From Verrucomicrobiota bacterium (GTDB lineage Bacteria > Verrucomicrobiota > Verrucomicrobiia > Chthoniobacterales > Terrimicrobiaceae): DNA of 64,000 nucleotides. Of the stretch, positions 31,551 to 41,257 are shown in pieces. A program made the position numbers and the translations under genes. The notes beneath the pieces are model-generated. The model made no database searches. It saw only the letters and a list, made by a program, of their open reading frames with translations, and was not told where the DNA came from. The stretch's first letter is position 1. Every line of letters begins with the position of its first letter. The stretch spans positions 1 through 64,000 of the forward strand of contig JAGWWS010000003.1 in the NCBI GenBank assembly GCA_018970255.1. The letters are read 5' to 3'.

Positions 31551-33086
31551 TCAACCCCCCGAGGGTTTCGGGGTTTTTTCGCGTTGGAAGAATTTTTCAA
31601 TGGCGGCGACGATCCCTGGGATGTCGTGGGTCTCCGCCTCGAGGTCCACGCGCATGCCGAGTTGGCGCATGGCGGCGGAGGTGACGGGTCCGATGCTCGC
31701 GAATTTCGTGGAGGAGGAGACCGGGAGACCGAGTTTTTGGAAGTTTTCGGCGGTGGAGCCGCTGGTGAATGTGACGAGGTCGGCGCCGTCTTTTTGGAAA
31801 CGCGCGATGCCGGCGGCGTTGGCTTCGGTCTCGGGGACCGTGCGGTAGGCGATGGCTTCGTCCACGATGGCGCCGAGTTTCGAGAGTTGGTCGGAAACGA
31901 CATCGCGACCGCCTTCCGGGCGGACGACGAGGATTTTGAGGTTCTCGACCGAGGTTTCCTTGGCGAGTGCGGCGACGAGGTTTTCGGCGGTGTGTTTTTC
32001 GGGCTGGATGTCGACTGTGAAGCGGAAGGAATTCACGCGGGCGGCGGTGGCGGGTCCGACCGATGCGATGCGCACGCCGCCGAGGTCGCGGGCGTCGCGG
32101 TAGATTTCGTAGAACGCGCCGAAGAAGGCATCGGCGCCGTTCGGGCTGGTGAAGACGAGCCAATCGTAGCCGTGGGCGTAGGCGACGAGTTCGTAGAAGG
32201 CGCGTTTGTCGGGGGCGGGCTCGGTGCGGATGGTCGGGAGTTCGTAGGCGTCGGCGCCGAGTTCTCGGAGGCGCTCGGTGAGGGCGCCGGCTTGGGAGCG
32301 CGTGCGGGTGACGGCGATGCGCTTTCCAAAAAGCGGGAGCGATTCGAACCAACGGAGCTTCGGGTCGAGGGTGGCGACTTCGCCGAAGATGGCAACGGCG
32401 GGTGCCTTGAAGCCGGTGGATTCCGCTTGGGCGGCGATGTCGGCAAGGGTTCCGCGCAGGGTTTGTTGGCGGGGGGTGGTGGCTTCGCGGACGAGTGCGA
32501 CGGGGGTTTGGGGGTCCATTCCGGAATCGAGCAGGCTTTGGGAAATCGTTTTGAGCCGTTCGATCCCCATGAGCATGACTTTCGTGCCCGGTGCGGCGGC
32601 GATGGCGCGGAAGTCGAGCGACGAGCCTTCCTTCGCGGGGTCTTCGTGCCCGGTGAAAATCGTGAGGGTGGTGTTGTGCGAGCGGTGGGTGACGGGAATT
32701 CCCGCGTAGGCGGGTCCGCCGATGGCGGAAGTGATGCCGGGGACGATTTCGAACCGGCAGCCAGCCGCCGCGAGGGCTTCGGCTTCCTCGCCGCCGCGCC
32801 CGAAGAGGAACGGGTCGCCGCCTTTGAGCCGGACCACGGTTTTTCCGGCGAGGGTTTCGCGGACGAGCAGGGCGTTGATGTCCTGCTGCGGCATCGTGTG
32901 GTCGCCTGCGCGCTTGCCGGCGTGGATTTTTTCGGCGCCAGCCGGCGCGAAATCGAGGAGTTCGGGATTGCACAGGCTGTCGTAAACGACGACCTGCGCG
33001 CGCCCGAGGCGGGATTTCCCTTTGAGCGTGAGGAGTAGCGGGTCGCCGGGACCGGCGCCGACGAGGTAACAGATTCCTTGGGACAT
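31551..33086 (-). CDS. cobA-hemD: Uroporphyrinogen-III C-methyltransferase / uroporphyrinogen-III synthase fusion
   Basis: A 511-residue bifunctional protein of tetrapyrrole synthesis. The N-terminal part (residues 1-250) is a CobA/SUMT methyltransferase: VGAGPGDPLLLTLKG, VVRLKGGDPFLFGRGGEEAE, PGITSAIGGPAYAGIPVTHR and VMLMGIERL. The C-terminal part is HemD: IAVTRTRSQAGALTERLREL, DWLVFTSPNGADAFF and TFTSGSTAENF. Together they close uroporphyrinogen III and methylate it to precorrin-2, for sirohaem or cobalamin. The fusion occurs in several phyla. The ATG at 33086 gives the standard start. It is divergent from cdsZ across 85 bases. cysH, a sirohaem-dependent pathway neighbour, lies 6 kb away. 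Confidence 0.95.
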   Translation of the reverse strand: MSQGICYLVGAGPGDPLLLTLKGKSRLGRAQVVVYDSLCNPELLDFAPAGAEKIHAGKRAGDHTMPQQDINALLVRETLAGKTVVRLKGGDPFLFGRGGEEAEALAAAGCRFEIVPGITSAIGGPAYAGIPVTHRSHNTTLTIFTGHEDPAKEGSSLDFRAIAAAPGTKVMLMGIERLKTISQSLLDSGMDPQTPVALVREATTPRQQTLRGTLADIAAQAESTGFKAPAVAIFGEVATLDPKLRWFESLPLFGKRIAVTRTRSQAGALTERLRELGADAYELPTIRTEPAPDKRAFYELVAYAHGYDWLVFTSPNGADAFFGAFYEIYRDARDLGGVRIASVGPATAARVNSFRFTVDIQPEKHTAENLVAALAKETSVENLKILVVRPEGGRDVVSDQLSKLGAIVDEAIAYRTVPETEANAAGIARFQKDGADLVTFTSGSTAENFQKLGLPVSSSTKFASIGPVTSAAMRQLGMRVDLEAETHDIPGIVAAIEKFFQREKTPKPSGG

Positions 33087-33171
33087 CGAGGGACTCTCGC
33101 AAATCCGGGTGCGGCGAAGAAATCCTTTTGATTGGCTGGATAAATTCCGCGCGCCTGCGCATTCTCCCCGG

Positions 33172-33876
33172 ATGCTGCAGGAAGTCGAAAAGCTACTCGC
33201 ACTCCAGGACCGCGACCAACGGCTCCGGAACCTTCGCCAGGAATACAAGTCGGTGCCCGGGGAATTGGCGGCACTGAAGAAACTCGTCGCCGACTCCACC
33301 GCCAAGCTCGAAGCCTCGAAGGCGCGCGCAAAGGCGATCGAGGTGGAGAAAAAATCGCTCGAAATGGAGGTCGCCGCGAAGAAGGAGCAAATCGCCCGCT
33401 ACAAGACCCAGCAGCTCCAGACGCGCAAGAACGACGAATACATGGCGCTCTCGCACGAAATCTCGGCGGCGGAAAAATTCATCCGCGGGATCGAGGACAA
33501 GGAACTCGTTTTGATGGAGGAAGCCGATTCGCTCGCGCCGCAAATCGCGGAGGCGGAAAAAACCTTCGCCGACGAAAAGGCGCGCATCGACGGGCGCATC
33601 GCGGTCCTGGGCGAGCGGGAGGCGAACTTGAGTTCGCGCATTTCCGAAATGGAAGCCGCCCGCCCGGCGTCCACCGAAGGGATCGACGAGGATTTGCTCG
33701 AGCAATACGAACACCTTTTCGAGAGCAAGAACGGGCGCGCCGTGGTGCCGGTGGAGCACGATGTCTGCGGCGGTTGCCACATGAAGGTCACCGCGCAAAC
33801 AGGGCTCGCGCTGCGTTCCGACAAATCCGTCATTTCCTGCCCGCAGTGCGGCAGGATCCTTTACCTGCCCGCCTGA
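33172..33876 (+). CDS. CdsZ-like coiled-coil protein with C4 zinc ribbon
   Basis: A 234-residue cytoplasmic protein: a long coiled coil (residues about 10-170, rich in Lys, Glu and Ala) followed by a C4 zinc ribbon (CGGCH ... CPQCGRI). The family (formerly DUF164) includes the chlamydial CdsZ, described as a chaperone or scaffold for type III secretion, and many proteins in bacteria without that system. I see no secretion genes here, so its role is open; RNA or nucleic-acid binding has been suggested for the family. The ATG at 33172 fits the conserved start LQEVEKLLALQDRDQRL. A WD40-like gene follows after ten bases. Confidence 0.88.
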   Translation: MLQEVEKLLALQDRDQRLRNLRQEYKSVPGELAALKKLVADSTAKLEASKARAKAIEVEKKSLEMEVAAKKEQIARYKTQQLQTRKNDEYMALSHEISAAEKFIRGIEDKELVLMEEADSLAPQIAEAEKTFADEKARIDGRIAVLGEREANLSSRISEMEAARPASTEGIDEDLLEQYEHLFESKNGRAVVPVEHDVCGGCHMKVTAQTGLALRSDKSVISCPQCGRILYLPA

Positions 33877-33886
33877 GCCGAGCGCC

Positions 33887-34861
33887 GTGAAGAGCCCGGG
33901 AAGCGTCCACTGCGCCGACCACATCGCGCACCTTTCGTGGAACCCGGAGGGGACGCAATTCCTCGCCGTGCCGGCATCGGGACCTGTGCTGGTGGTGGAT
34001 TGCGCGGCAGAAAAGACCGGGGAAATGCCCGGGCACGCGATGGGGAATGGTTTTTGCGATTGGTTCTGCGGCGAGCCGGCGACTTGCGGTTTCGATGGCG
34101 CGGTGCGTTTCGGAGGTCGGGAATTCAAGCCCGGGCGCGGGGTGGTGGAGCGCGTCAAAACCAGCCCCGATGGAAAATTCCTCGCGGCTTCGCAGGGCAA
34201 GGTTCTCCATGTTTTCGATGCCGCCGGGGGCTCGGAAAAAAGCATCCGCCAGATGCCGGTGCCTGCGGCCGACTTTGCATGGAATCCCACGAAGCCCGGC
34301 GAGATTGCCACCGCTGGAGCGGGCGGGGCATTGCTTTGGCGGCTCGGGGAGGCGGAGCCGTTTGCGAGGTTCGATTGGGGCGGCGCGTGCCTGTTGGTGG
34401 ACTGGAGCGGCGACGGGCGCTGGATTGCGACGGGCGACCAAACGCCGAGCGTTCATGTTTACGATGTCCCGCGGGACCATCCGCTCCACATCCAAGGGTT
34501 CGAGTCGAAAGTCCGCGCGCAGGCTTTTTCTCCCGATGGCAAAAAACTCGCGACGGCGGGGAGCCCGGTGGTGACCGTTTGGCCGTGCACCGGCAAAAAG
34601 GGACCCGAGGGCGCGAAGCCGATCCAAGTCGACGGCAGCGAAACGGAGGTGGCGGCGATTGCGTTTTCGCCGGCGACCGGGCAAATGGCGACGGGCGATG
34701 GCGCGGGAACGCTCTTGGTGGTGACCTTTGAGAGCGGGCAACTCCGCCGCAAGCGGGCTCGGTTGCAGGCGGGGATTTCGGCGCTTGCTTGGAATCCGGT
34801 GAAGCCGTTGCTCGCCGTGGGATTCGAAACGGGCGAGGCGATGTTGCTCTCGCTGGAGTAG
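33887..34861 (+). CDS. WD40-like beta-propeller protein
   Basis: A 324-residue protein without signal peptide that contains about seven short beta-propeller blades with WD40-like ends, for instance SPDGKFLAASQGKVLHVFD, WSGDGRWIATGDQTPSVHVY, FSPDGKKLATAGSPVVTVW and FSPATGQMATGDGAGTLLVV. No catalytic motif is visible; such proteins serve as interaction platforms. The start is a GTG at 33887, ten bases after cdsZ, so the two probably form an operon and might act together. It converges with nadE, leaving four bases between them. Confidence 0.75.
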   Translation: MKSPGSVHCADHIAHLSWNPEGTQFLAVPASGPVLVVDCAAEKTGEMPGHAMGNGFCDWFCGEPATCGFDGAVRFGGREFKPGRGVVERVKTSPDGKFLAASQGKVLHVFDAAGGSEKSIRQMPVPAADFAWNPTKPGEIATAGAGGALLWRLGEAEPFARFDWGGACLLVDWSGDGRWIATGDQTPSVHVYDVPRDHPLHIQGFESKVRAQAFSPDGKKLATAGSPVVTVWPCTGKKGPEGAKPIQVDGSETEVAAIAFSPATGQMATGDGAGTLLVVTFESGQLRRKRARLQAGISALAWNPVKPLLAVGFETGEAMLLSLE

Positions 34862-34865
34862 CGCG

Positions 34866-36488
34866 TCAGCCGCGCTGGAAGCCCTGTGCGATCGGCATGC
34901 GGCGGCCGATTCCGAATGCGCGGCTCGTGACTTTCAAGCCCGGCGCAGCCTGCTCCCGTTTGTATTCGTTGAAGTCCACCTTGCGCGCAACCCAACGGAC
35001 GGTTTCCCGGTCGAAACCGCGGGCGGCGATTTCTTCGATGCCCAGGTTTTCCTCGATGTGGAGTTTCAGGATGGCGTCGAGCGTGTCGTAGGGCGGCAGG
35101 GTGTCCTGGTCGGTCTGGTCCGGGCGCAACTCCGCGCTCGGGGGCTTCTCGATCGTGCGCTGCGGGATTTTTTCGCCACCGCGGTTCAGGAATTCCGCAA
35201 GGCGGTAGACCATTGTTTTCGGGACATCCGAAATGACCGCGAGCCCGCCGCACATGTCGCCGTAGAGCGTGCAATAGCCGACCGCGAGTTCGCTTTTGTT
35301 GCCGGTGGTGAGGAGAAGGCTGCCGAATTTGTTCGAGAGCGACATGAGCGTGAGCCCGCGCAGGCGCGCCTGCATGTTTTCCTCGGTGGTGTCCTCGGGG
35401 CGGCCGGCGAATGCGGGCTGCATTTGGTTTTTGAAGGCGTCGAAGCTTTCGCGGATGGGAATTTGCAGGCACGCGATGCCGAGGTTTTTGGCGAGGGCAA
35501 GGGCGTCCTCGACGCTGTGGGGGGACGAGAATTGCGAGGGCATGGCAACGCCGGTGATTTTATCCGGACCGAGCGCCTCGGCGGCGATGCAGGCGACCAC
35601 TGCGCTGTCGATCCCGCCGCTCAAACCCAGCACGGCAGACTGGAAACCGCACTTCCGTGCGTAGTCGCGGAGTCCGATGACAAGGGCATCATGCAGGTCG
35701 GCGATTTCGTTGTCCGTGCGCTTTTCACAAGGATCGGAAACGAGTGCATTCTCGCTGCAAAAGCCAACCCAGCGGCGGAGGATGGTTCCATCCGCGCCGA
35801 CAGCGAGGGAGTTGCCGTCGAACACGAGCTGGTCGTTTCCGCCTACGGCATTGCAGTAGTAAAAAGGCACGCCGTGTTTTTTCGCCTGGCTGCGGATCAT
35901 TTCGGTGCGCGACGCCGGCTTGCCGACCTGGAATGGGGAGGCGCTGAGGTTTAGGATCGCCTTCGCCCCGGCGGCGACGAGCGTTGCCACCGGGTCCTTC
36001 GCGTAGAGGCGGCGCGGAAGGTATTCCGGGGTCCAAATGTCCTCGCAAATCGTGACGCCGAACAGGGTGCCGCGGATTTCGAGCGGGCTGGGATCGGCGC
36101 AGGGTTCGAAATAGCGGGTTTCGTTGAAGACATCGTAGGTCGGCAGGAGGGTTTTGTGGGCGAAGCGGGCGGGTTTTCCTTTCTCGAGGATGGCGGCGGC
36201 GTTGAAAAAACCGCGCCCGCGCGGATCGGGGTTGGGAAGCACGCAGCCGACGATCCAAGCGGCGGAACCAACACCGGCATGGATTTTTTCCAGCGCGCGC
36301 AGGCTCGCGGGAACGAAGTCAGATAGGAACAAGAGGTCCTGCGGCGGGTAGCCGGTGAGGGCGAGCTCGGGCGTAAGGACAATGTCGGCGCCGCGGGTCT
36401 CGAGTTCGCGCGCGGCATCTGCGATGAGGCGGGCGTTGCCTTCAAGGTCGCCGACCGTGGTGTTGATTTGCGCGAGCCCGATCTCCAT
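34866..36488 (-). CDS. nadE: Glutamine-dependent NAD+ synthetase
   Basis: Converts deamido-NAD to NAD with glutamine as nitrogen source. The 540-residue protein has an N-terminal nitrilase-type glutaminase domain with the triad Glu41 (TPELALTGYPP), Lys112 (AHKTLLPTYDVF) and Cys148 (GVTICEDIW), and a C-terminal synthetase domain with the PP-loop LGLSGGIDSAVVA near residue 290 and LLTTGNKSELAVGYCTLYGD. Length is typical of the short two-domain form. It lies one base downstream of the CPBP protease gene and probably shares its promoter. Confidence 0.96.
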   Translation of the reverse strand: MEIGLAQINTTVGDLEGNARLIADAARELETRGADIVLTPELALTGYPPQDLLFLSDFVPASLRALEKIHAGVGSAAWIVGCVLPNPDPRGRGFFNAAAILEKGKPARFAHKTLLPTYDVFNETRYFEPCADPSPLEIRGTLFGVTICEDIWTPEYLPRRLYAKDPVATLVAAGAKAILNLSASPFQVGKPASRTEMIRSQAKKHGVPFYYCNAVGGNDQLVFDGNSLAVGADGTILRRWVGFCSENALVSDPCEKRTDNEIADLHDALVIGLRDYARKCGFQSAVLGLSGGIDSAVVACIAAEALGPDKITGVAMPSQFSSPHSVEDALALAKNLGIACLQIPIRESFDAFKNQMQPAFAGRPEDTTEENMQARLRGLTLMSLSNKFGSLLLTTGNKSELAVGYCTLYGDMCGGLAVISDVPKTMVYRLAEFLNRGGEKIPQRTIEKPPSAELRPDQTDQDTLPPYDTLDAILKLHIEENLGIEEIAARGFDRETVRWVARKVDFNEYKREQAAPGLKVTSRAFGIGRRMPIAQGFQRG

Positions 36489-36489
36489 G

Positions 36490-37173
36490 TCACCAGAAGC
36501 CCCATTGCCGCGTCGCCATGATATAGAAGCCCAGCCCGAGGTTCGTCAGCGCGTGGGCGAGGACGCAGGCGGCCAGGCTGCCGGTGCGGACGGCGAGGAA
36601 GTTGTAGGCGAGCCCGCAGAGGAGAGCCGCCGGCCAATCCGCCATCCCGTGCACGAACATGAAAAACACCGCCACCAGGAGGAAGGACTTCCATTGGAAC
36701 GCCCCCATCGGAACCGAGGTGAAGTCCTCCTTGATGAGGTAGCGCATGAGGAACCCGCGCCAGAAAATCTCTTCGATGAGGGGCACAATAACCACCAACC
36801 TCGCGAAGCGGGCGGCCACCGTCATCCAATACAGCGCGGGGTTTTCGGCGAGCAGGGTCGGGTTGAAGCCGTCGTTCCTGGGTGCCGCGCCTAGGAATGC
36901 CTGCGGGGCGATCCAGATGGCAAGGACCACCGCGCCGGCCGCCACGGCGAGGCCGGTGCCGCCGCGTTTCCCCCAATCGTAACTCCGCCAATAGAAAACC
37001 AGCGCGCCAGCGCAAAGGGCGGTTTGGAGCGGGTAAATCCAGAATTCCGGATGCGCGATCCAAAGCGAGGGGCTTTCGGGATTTTTGACGAGGGAGACAA
37101 GGACGAGCCCCGCCATGAAAATGAAAAACGGGGCTGTGTATGCTGCGGTCTTGGACCGTAGGTCGAGTGCCAT
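36490..37173 (-). CDS. CPBP intramembrane protease, possibly the exosortase-associated CAAX-like type
   Basis: A 227-residue integral membrane protein with about six helices. The glutamic protease motif is complete: EEIFWRG (Glu134, Glu135, Arg139), His175 in FVHGMADW, and His207/Asn211 in LAHALTN. The N-terminal part (YTAPFFIFMAGLVLVSLV ... WIYPLQTALCAGALVFYWRSY) resembles the CAAX-protease-related proteins that occur in genomes with PEP-CTERM/exosortase systems, as does the size. A PEP-CTERM substrate is encoded at 25394. The link is inference from family and context. The ATG at 37173 is preferred. nadE follows directly; tkt is divergent. Confidence 0.8.
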   Translation of the reverse strand: MALDLRSKTAAYTAPFFIFMAGLVLVSLVKNPESPSLWIAHPEFWIYPLQTALCAGALVFYWRSYDWGKRGGTGLAVAAGAVVLAIWIAPQAFLGAAPRNDGFNPTLLAENPALYWMTVAARFARLVVIVPLIEEIFWRGFLMRYLIKEDFTSVPMGAFQWKSFLLVAVFFMFVHGMADWPAALLCGLAYNFLAVRTGSLAACVLAHALTNLGLGFYIMATRQWGFW

Positions 37174-37282
37174 TGCGCGAGCATAGGCGCGGACGGCGCG
37201 GGATTTAAGACATATTCTTCGGGGGGGCGCGCTTGCCTTCGCCGCTGCGAACCGCTTTGCTGGCGGTCCACCCGAAAATTCC

Positions 37283-39265
37283 ATGACAATCGACACACCC
37301 TCTCTCGAACTGGCCGCACGCGACGCACGCGGGCTCGCCATGGACGCCGTTGCAAAATGCAAATCCGGCCATCTCGGCCTTCCTCTCGGCGCCGCCGAAA
37401 TCGGCGCCGCGCTCTTTGGCACCGCCTTGAACTACAACCCCGACGAGCCGCGCTGGCTGAACCGCGACCGTTTCATCCTCTCCGCCGGGCACGGGAGCAT
37501 GTTCCTCTACGGCTGGCTCCACCTCTCCGGCTACGCGGTTTCGCTCGAGGACCTGAAAAATTTCCGCCAGCTCCACAGCATCACGCCCGGGCACCCGGAA
37601 TTCCACGAAACGCCCGGGGTCGAAGCCACCACCGGTCCGCTCGGGCAGGGCGTGTCGAATGCGGTCGGGTTCGCGATCTCTTCGAAAATGTGCGAGGCGC
37701 GGTTCAACACGGCGGCGCACCGGATTTTCAACCACCATGTGGTCGCGCTCGCGGGCGACGGTTGCCTGCAGGAAGGCGTGGCGCAGGAGGCGAGCGCACT
37801 CGCCGGGCACCTCGGGCTCGACAACCTCATCCTCATTTACGACTCCAACAATGTGACCCTCGACGCGATGGCGCCGGTCACGCAGAGCGAGGACACCGCC
37901 GCGCGCTATGCCGCATACGGTTGGGAGGTCCACCAGATCGACGGGCACAACCTGCATGAAATCGCGGAAGCCGTGCAAAAGGCGAAGGATTCCACCAGCG
38001 GCAAGCCGCAGTTCATCATTGCCAAGACGATCATCGGAAAAGGCATTGCCGAGGTTTGCGGGACGAACAAGGCGCACGGCGAGGCTGGCGTCAAATTCGT
38101 CACTGAATCGCGCAAGGCGCTTGGTTTGCCCGACGAGACCTTCTTCGTCTCGCCCGAAACGCGTGCGTATTTCGAAAAACGGAAAGCGGCGCTGAAAGCG
38201 GAATACGCCGCGTGGGAAAAAACCTACGCCGCCTGGCGCGCCGGCAACGCCGACCTCGCCAAGGAAATCGACGACGCGCTCGCCGGCAGGACGCCCGACC
38301 TCTTGAAGGCGATCCCGCCATTCGACCCGTCCGTGAACATCGCGACCCGCAAGGCGGGCAGCGATGTGTTGCAACCCGTCTGCGCCGCCATGCCGCTCGT
38401 CGTCAGCGGCAGCGCCGACCTGCACGGGTCCACGCTGAACTACATCAAGGACGGCGGCGACTACACGCGCCAGAACCACGCCGGGCGCAACCTGCACTTC
38501 GGCATCCGCGAGCACGCAATGTGCGGCATCATGAACGGCATCGCCTACGACGGGATTTTCCGCCCGAGCGGCGCGACCTTCCTCGTCTTCAGCGACTACG
38601 GGCGCCCTTCCATCCGCCTTGCCGCGCTCTCGCACCTGCCGGCGGTTTACATTTTCACCCACGATTCCGTGGGCGTGGGCGAGGACGGTCCCACGCACGA
38701 GCCGGTGGAAACGGTCGCCGCCTTGCGCGCGATTCCCGGGCTCGATGTCATCCGCCCCGGGGACCCCGAGGAAACGGCTGGCGCATTCGCCGCGGCGTTC
38801 ATGAAAACCGACGGTCCGACCATGCTCGTCCTCACGCGCCAGAATTTGCCGACCCAGAATGACATTCCGGTCGCCACGCGCCGCGAGGGCGTGGTGCACG
38901 GCGGCTACATTGCCAAAAAGGAAACCGGCAAACTCGAGTTCATCCTGCTCGCGAGCGGCAGCGAATTGCAGCACGCGCTCAAAGCGGCGGAAACGCTCGG
39001 CGCCGGTGCGCGCGTCGTTTCCATGCCGTGCTTCGAGCGCTTCGAGCGCCAGTCGGCGGAATACAAGGAAAGCGTGTTGCCGAAATCCTGCCGCAAGCGC
39101 GTCTCGATCGAGGCGGGCATTTCCGACCCGTGGTTCCGCTATGTCGGGCTCGATGGGAAAACCGTGGCGATCGACCGCTTCGGGCTCAGCGCCCCGGGCA
39201 ACATCGTGATGGAGCAACTCGGCATCACGGCGGCGAAAGTCGTCGAAGCCGCGAAGTCGATTTGA
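37283..39265 (+). CDS. tkt: Transketolase
   Basis: Thiamine-diphosphate enzyme of the pentose phosphate pathway that moves two-carbon units between sugar phosphates. The 660-residue protein shows the N-terminal substrate motif [42 protein letters not shown], the TPP-binding motif AGDGCLQEG ... DSNNVTLD, and the pyrimidine-domain segments [16 protein letters not shown] and [18 protein letters not shown] with [14 protein letters not shown]. All parts are present. The ATG at 37283 follows a purine-poor leader. cysH follows 51 bases later; the gap includes a tight hairpin GCCCGCC-C-GGCGGGC. Confidence 0.96.
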   Translation: MTIDTPSLELAARDARGLAMDAVAKCKSGHLGLPLGAAEIGAALFGTALNYNPDEPRWLNRDRFILSAGHGSMFLYGWLHLSGYAVSLEDLKNFRQLHSITPGHPEFHETPGVEATTGPLGQGVSNAVGFAISSKMCEARFNTAAHRIFNHHVVALAGDGCLQEGVAQEASALAGHLGLDNLILIYDSNNVTLDAMAPVTQSEDTAARYAAYGWEVHQIDGHNLHEIAEAVQKAKDSTSGKPQFIIAKTIIGKGIAEVCGTNKAHGEAGVKFVTESRKALGLPDETFFVSPETRAYFEKRKAALKAEYAAWEKTYAAWRAGNADLAKEIDDALAGRTPDLLKAIPPFDPSVNIATRKAGSDVLQPVCAAMPLVVSGSADLHGSTLNYIKDGGDYTRQNHAGRNLHFGIREHAMCGIMNGIAYDGIFRPSGATFLVFSDYGRPSIRLAALSHLPAVYIFTHDSVGVGEDGPTHEPVETVAALRAIPGLDVIRPGDPEETAGAFAAAFMKTDGPTMLVLTRQNLPTQNDIPVATRREGVVHGGYIAKKETGKLEFILLASGSELQHALKAAETLGAGARVVSMPCFERFERQSAEYKESVLPKSCRKRVSIEAGISDPWFRYVGLDGKTVAIDRFGLSAPGNIVMEQLGITAAKVVEAAKSI

Positions 39266-39316
39266 GGACGGCGGCGGAAAGGCGCAGCGCCCGCCCGGCG
39301 GGCAACCCGTAGCCGC

Positions 39317-40045
39317 ATGCCATCGCTCGGCGACAGGGAAATGGTCCGCCGCAAGGCGGAGGAGTTCGAGGGCGCGCCCCTGCGCGACATCCTTGCGTGG
39401 ACCTGGGAAACCTACGGCGCCCGCGCGGCGATCGGCACGAGCTTCCAGGGCGCGGGGCTCGTGGTGATCCACGAAGCCTACACAAACGGATTCCGGTTCC
39501 CCGTGTTCACGATCGACACCGGTCTTTTGTTCCCCGAGACGCTGGAATTGAAGGTGCAAATCGAGGCGAGGTTTGGGATCGCGATCGAATCGCTGCGCCC
39601 CGAGCAGACTCTCGAACAACAGGCGGCGGAACTCGGACCCGAACTTTGGAAAACCAAGCCGGACCTCTGCTGCTCGCTGCGCAAGGTCGTGCCGCTGCAA
39701 AAAAAACTTTCCTCGCTCGATGTCTGGATCACCGGCGTGAGGCGCCAGCAAAACGAGTCGCGCGAAAAAACGGGCATCGTCGAGCTCTACCACTTCGACG
39801 TCCTGCGGGACCTTTACATCATCAAACTCAACCCCCTCGCCGCATGGACGCGGGACCAGGTGCAGGCGCGCATCCGCGAGCACGGGCTTCCCGTGAATTC
39901 CCTTTCCTCGCGAGGCTACCGCTCGATCGGCTGCATGCCGTGCACGCGACCGGTCGCCGAGGGCGAGAGCGAGCGCGCCGGGCGCTGGACGGGCTTTGAC
40001 AAAAGCGAGTGCGGCATCCACACATTCCTCGGGAGCAACATTTGA
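39317..40045 (+). CDS. cysH: Assimilatory adenylylsulfate (APS) reductase, CysH family
   Basis: Reduces activated sulfate to sulfite. The 242-residue protein has the PAPS-reductase fold (AIGTSFQGAGLVVIHEA, VFTIDTGLLFPET) and WITGVRRQQNESR. The catalytic Cys is in ECGIHTFLG near the C-terminus. The pairs DLCCSLRKV and GCMPCTRP are the ligands of a [4Fe-4S] cluster, which marks the APS-using type rather than the cluster-free PAPS-using type. Its stop codon overlaps an in-frame TTG (40042) of the following dxr frame. The rest of the sulfate pathway is not in the window. Confidence 0.93.
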   Translation: MPSLGDREMVRRKAEEFEGAPLRDILAWTWETYGARAAIGTSFQGAGLVVIHEAYTNGFRFPVFTIDTGLLFPETLELKVQIEARFGIAIESLRPEQTLEQQAAELGPELWKTKPDLCCSLRKVVPLQKKLSSLDVWITGVRRQQNESREKTGIVELYHFDVLRDLYIIKLNPLAAWTRDQVQARIREHGLPVNSLSSRGYRSIGCMPCTRPVAEGESERAGRWTGFDKSECGIHTFLGSNI

Positions 40046-40113
40046 AGGCGATCAACTGGCGAAACTTGAAGTTCCGACCGAATGTCCGCAAGCCGCGCGG
40101 GCTCGACACCTTC

Positions 40114-41223
40114 ATGCAAACCCGCACGCGCAAGGTTGTCGTGCTGGGTGCGACCGGTTCGATCGGCAAAAGCGCGCTCAAGGTTGCCAAGGACATCCCG
40201 GACCGAATGCGCATCGTCGGTATCTCCGCCCATAGCAATGCCGACGCCCTCGCGGAAGCCGCCAAGGAATTTCCAAATGCAAAGACCGCCCTGTCTTCCG
40301 GCGATGGCGGGCAAGAGCGGTTGGTCGAGTTGGCGACAATGCCGGAGGCGGATTTGGTTTTGATCGCAATCGTCGGCACGGGTGGCTTGAAACCCGCTCT
40401 GGCGGCGATCGAGGCGGGCAAGGACATCGCCGTTGCAAGCAAGGAAATCCTCGTGATGGCTGGCGAAGTCGTGATGGAAGCCGCGCGGCGCAAGGGCGTG
40501 CGCGTGTTGCCGGTGGACAGCGAACACAGCGCGATCTTCCAATGCCTCGACGGGCAGGACCCGCAAAGCGTGCGCCGGTTGATCCTGACCTGCTCGGGCG
40601 GTCCGTTCCGGAAAACCCCTTCGCACGAACTCGCGCATGCCACGCCCGAGATGGCGCTCCGACACCCGACCTGGAACATGGGGCGCAAGATCACGGTCGA
40701 TTCCGCCACGCTGTTCAACAAGGCGCTCGAGATGATCGAGGCGCGCTGGCTTTTCGACATCGGCGTCCACCGCGTGGAGGTGGTCGTGCACCCGCAGAGC
40801 ATCGTGCATTCGATGGTCGAATTCGTGGACCGCTCGGTGATCGCGCAGTTGAGCCACTCGGACATGTGCCTGCCGATCCAATACGCGGTCACCTACCCCG
40901 AGCGCGTGGCGAATTCGCTCGAGCCGCTGGATTTCACGAAACTCGGGAGCCTCGAGTTCGAGGCGCCGCGCCGCGAGGATTTCCCGGCGCTCGACCTTGC
41001 GGAAGCCGCCGGAAGCGTGGGCGGCACCCGCCCGGCGGTCCTGAATGCCGCAAACGAAGTTGCCGTGGAGGCGTTCCTCGCGGGCAGGATTCCGTTCCCG
41101 GGGATTTGGAAAACGGTCGCCGAGACCTTGCAGCGCTGCCCGCAGGTGCCGAAGCCGGACCTCGACGCGATCCTCGCGGCGGATGCCGAGGCGAGGTCGG
41201 TCGCCGCGTCGCTCGCGAATTGA
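40114..41223 (+). CDS. dxr: 1-deoxy-D-xylulose 5-phosphate reductoisomerase
   Basis: Second enzyme of the MEP isoprenoid pathway; makes 2-C-methyl-D-erythritol 4-phosphate with NADPH. The 369-residue product has the NADPH motif VVLGATGSIGKSALKV, the metal/substrate motif VDSEHSAIFQCL, LTCSGGPFRKT, WNMGRKITVDSATLFNKALE and HPQSIVHSMVEF. I chose the ATG at 40114, which gives the usual short lead before the Rossmann motif; the frame is open upstream to a TTG at 40042 that overlaps the cysH stop (TTGA), an alternative in line with the coupling style of this genome. rseP and ispG follow. Confidence 0.95.
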   Translation: MQTRTRKVVVLGATGSIGKSALKVAKDIPDRMRIVGISAHSNADALAEAAKEFPNAKTALSSGDGGQERLVELATMPEADLVLIAIVGTGGLKPALAAIEAGKDIAVASKEILVMAGEVVMEAARRKGVRVLPVDSEHSAIFQCLDGQDPQSVRRLILTCSGGPFRKTPSHELAHATPEMALRHPTWNMGRKITVDSATLFNKALEMIEARWLFDIGVHRVEVVVHPQSIVHSMVEFVDRSVIAQLSHSDMCLPIQYAVTYPERVANSLEPLDFTKLGSLEFEAPRREDFPALDLAEAAGSVGGTRPAVLNAANEVAVEAFLAGRIPFPGIWKTVAETLQRCPQVPKPDLDAILAADAEARSVAASLAN

Positions 41224-41257
41224 TTTTTCCCGCAATCGGTGGATTGTGGACGCCCAC

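Noticed and set aside
37205-40021. 938-codon open frame on the minus strand opposite tkt and cysH
   Set aside because: It lies wholly opposite two clear genes; its translation is Arg/Gly/Ala/Val-rich without motifs, the usual effect of high GC at wobble positions.
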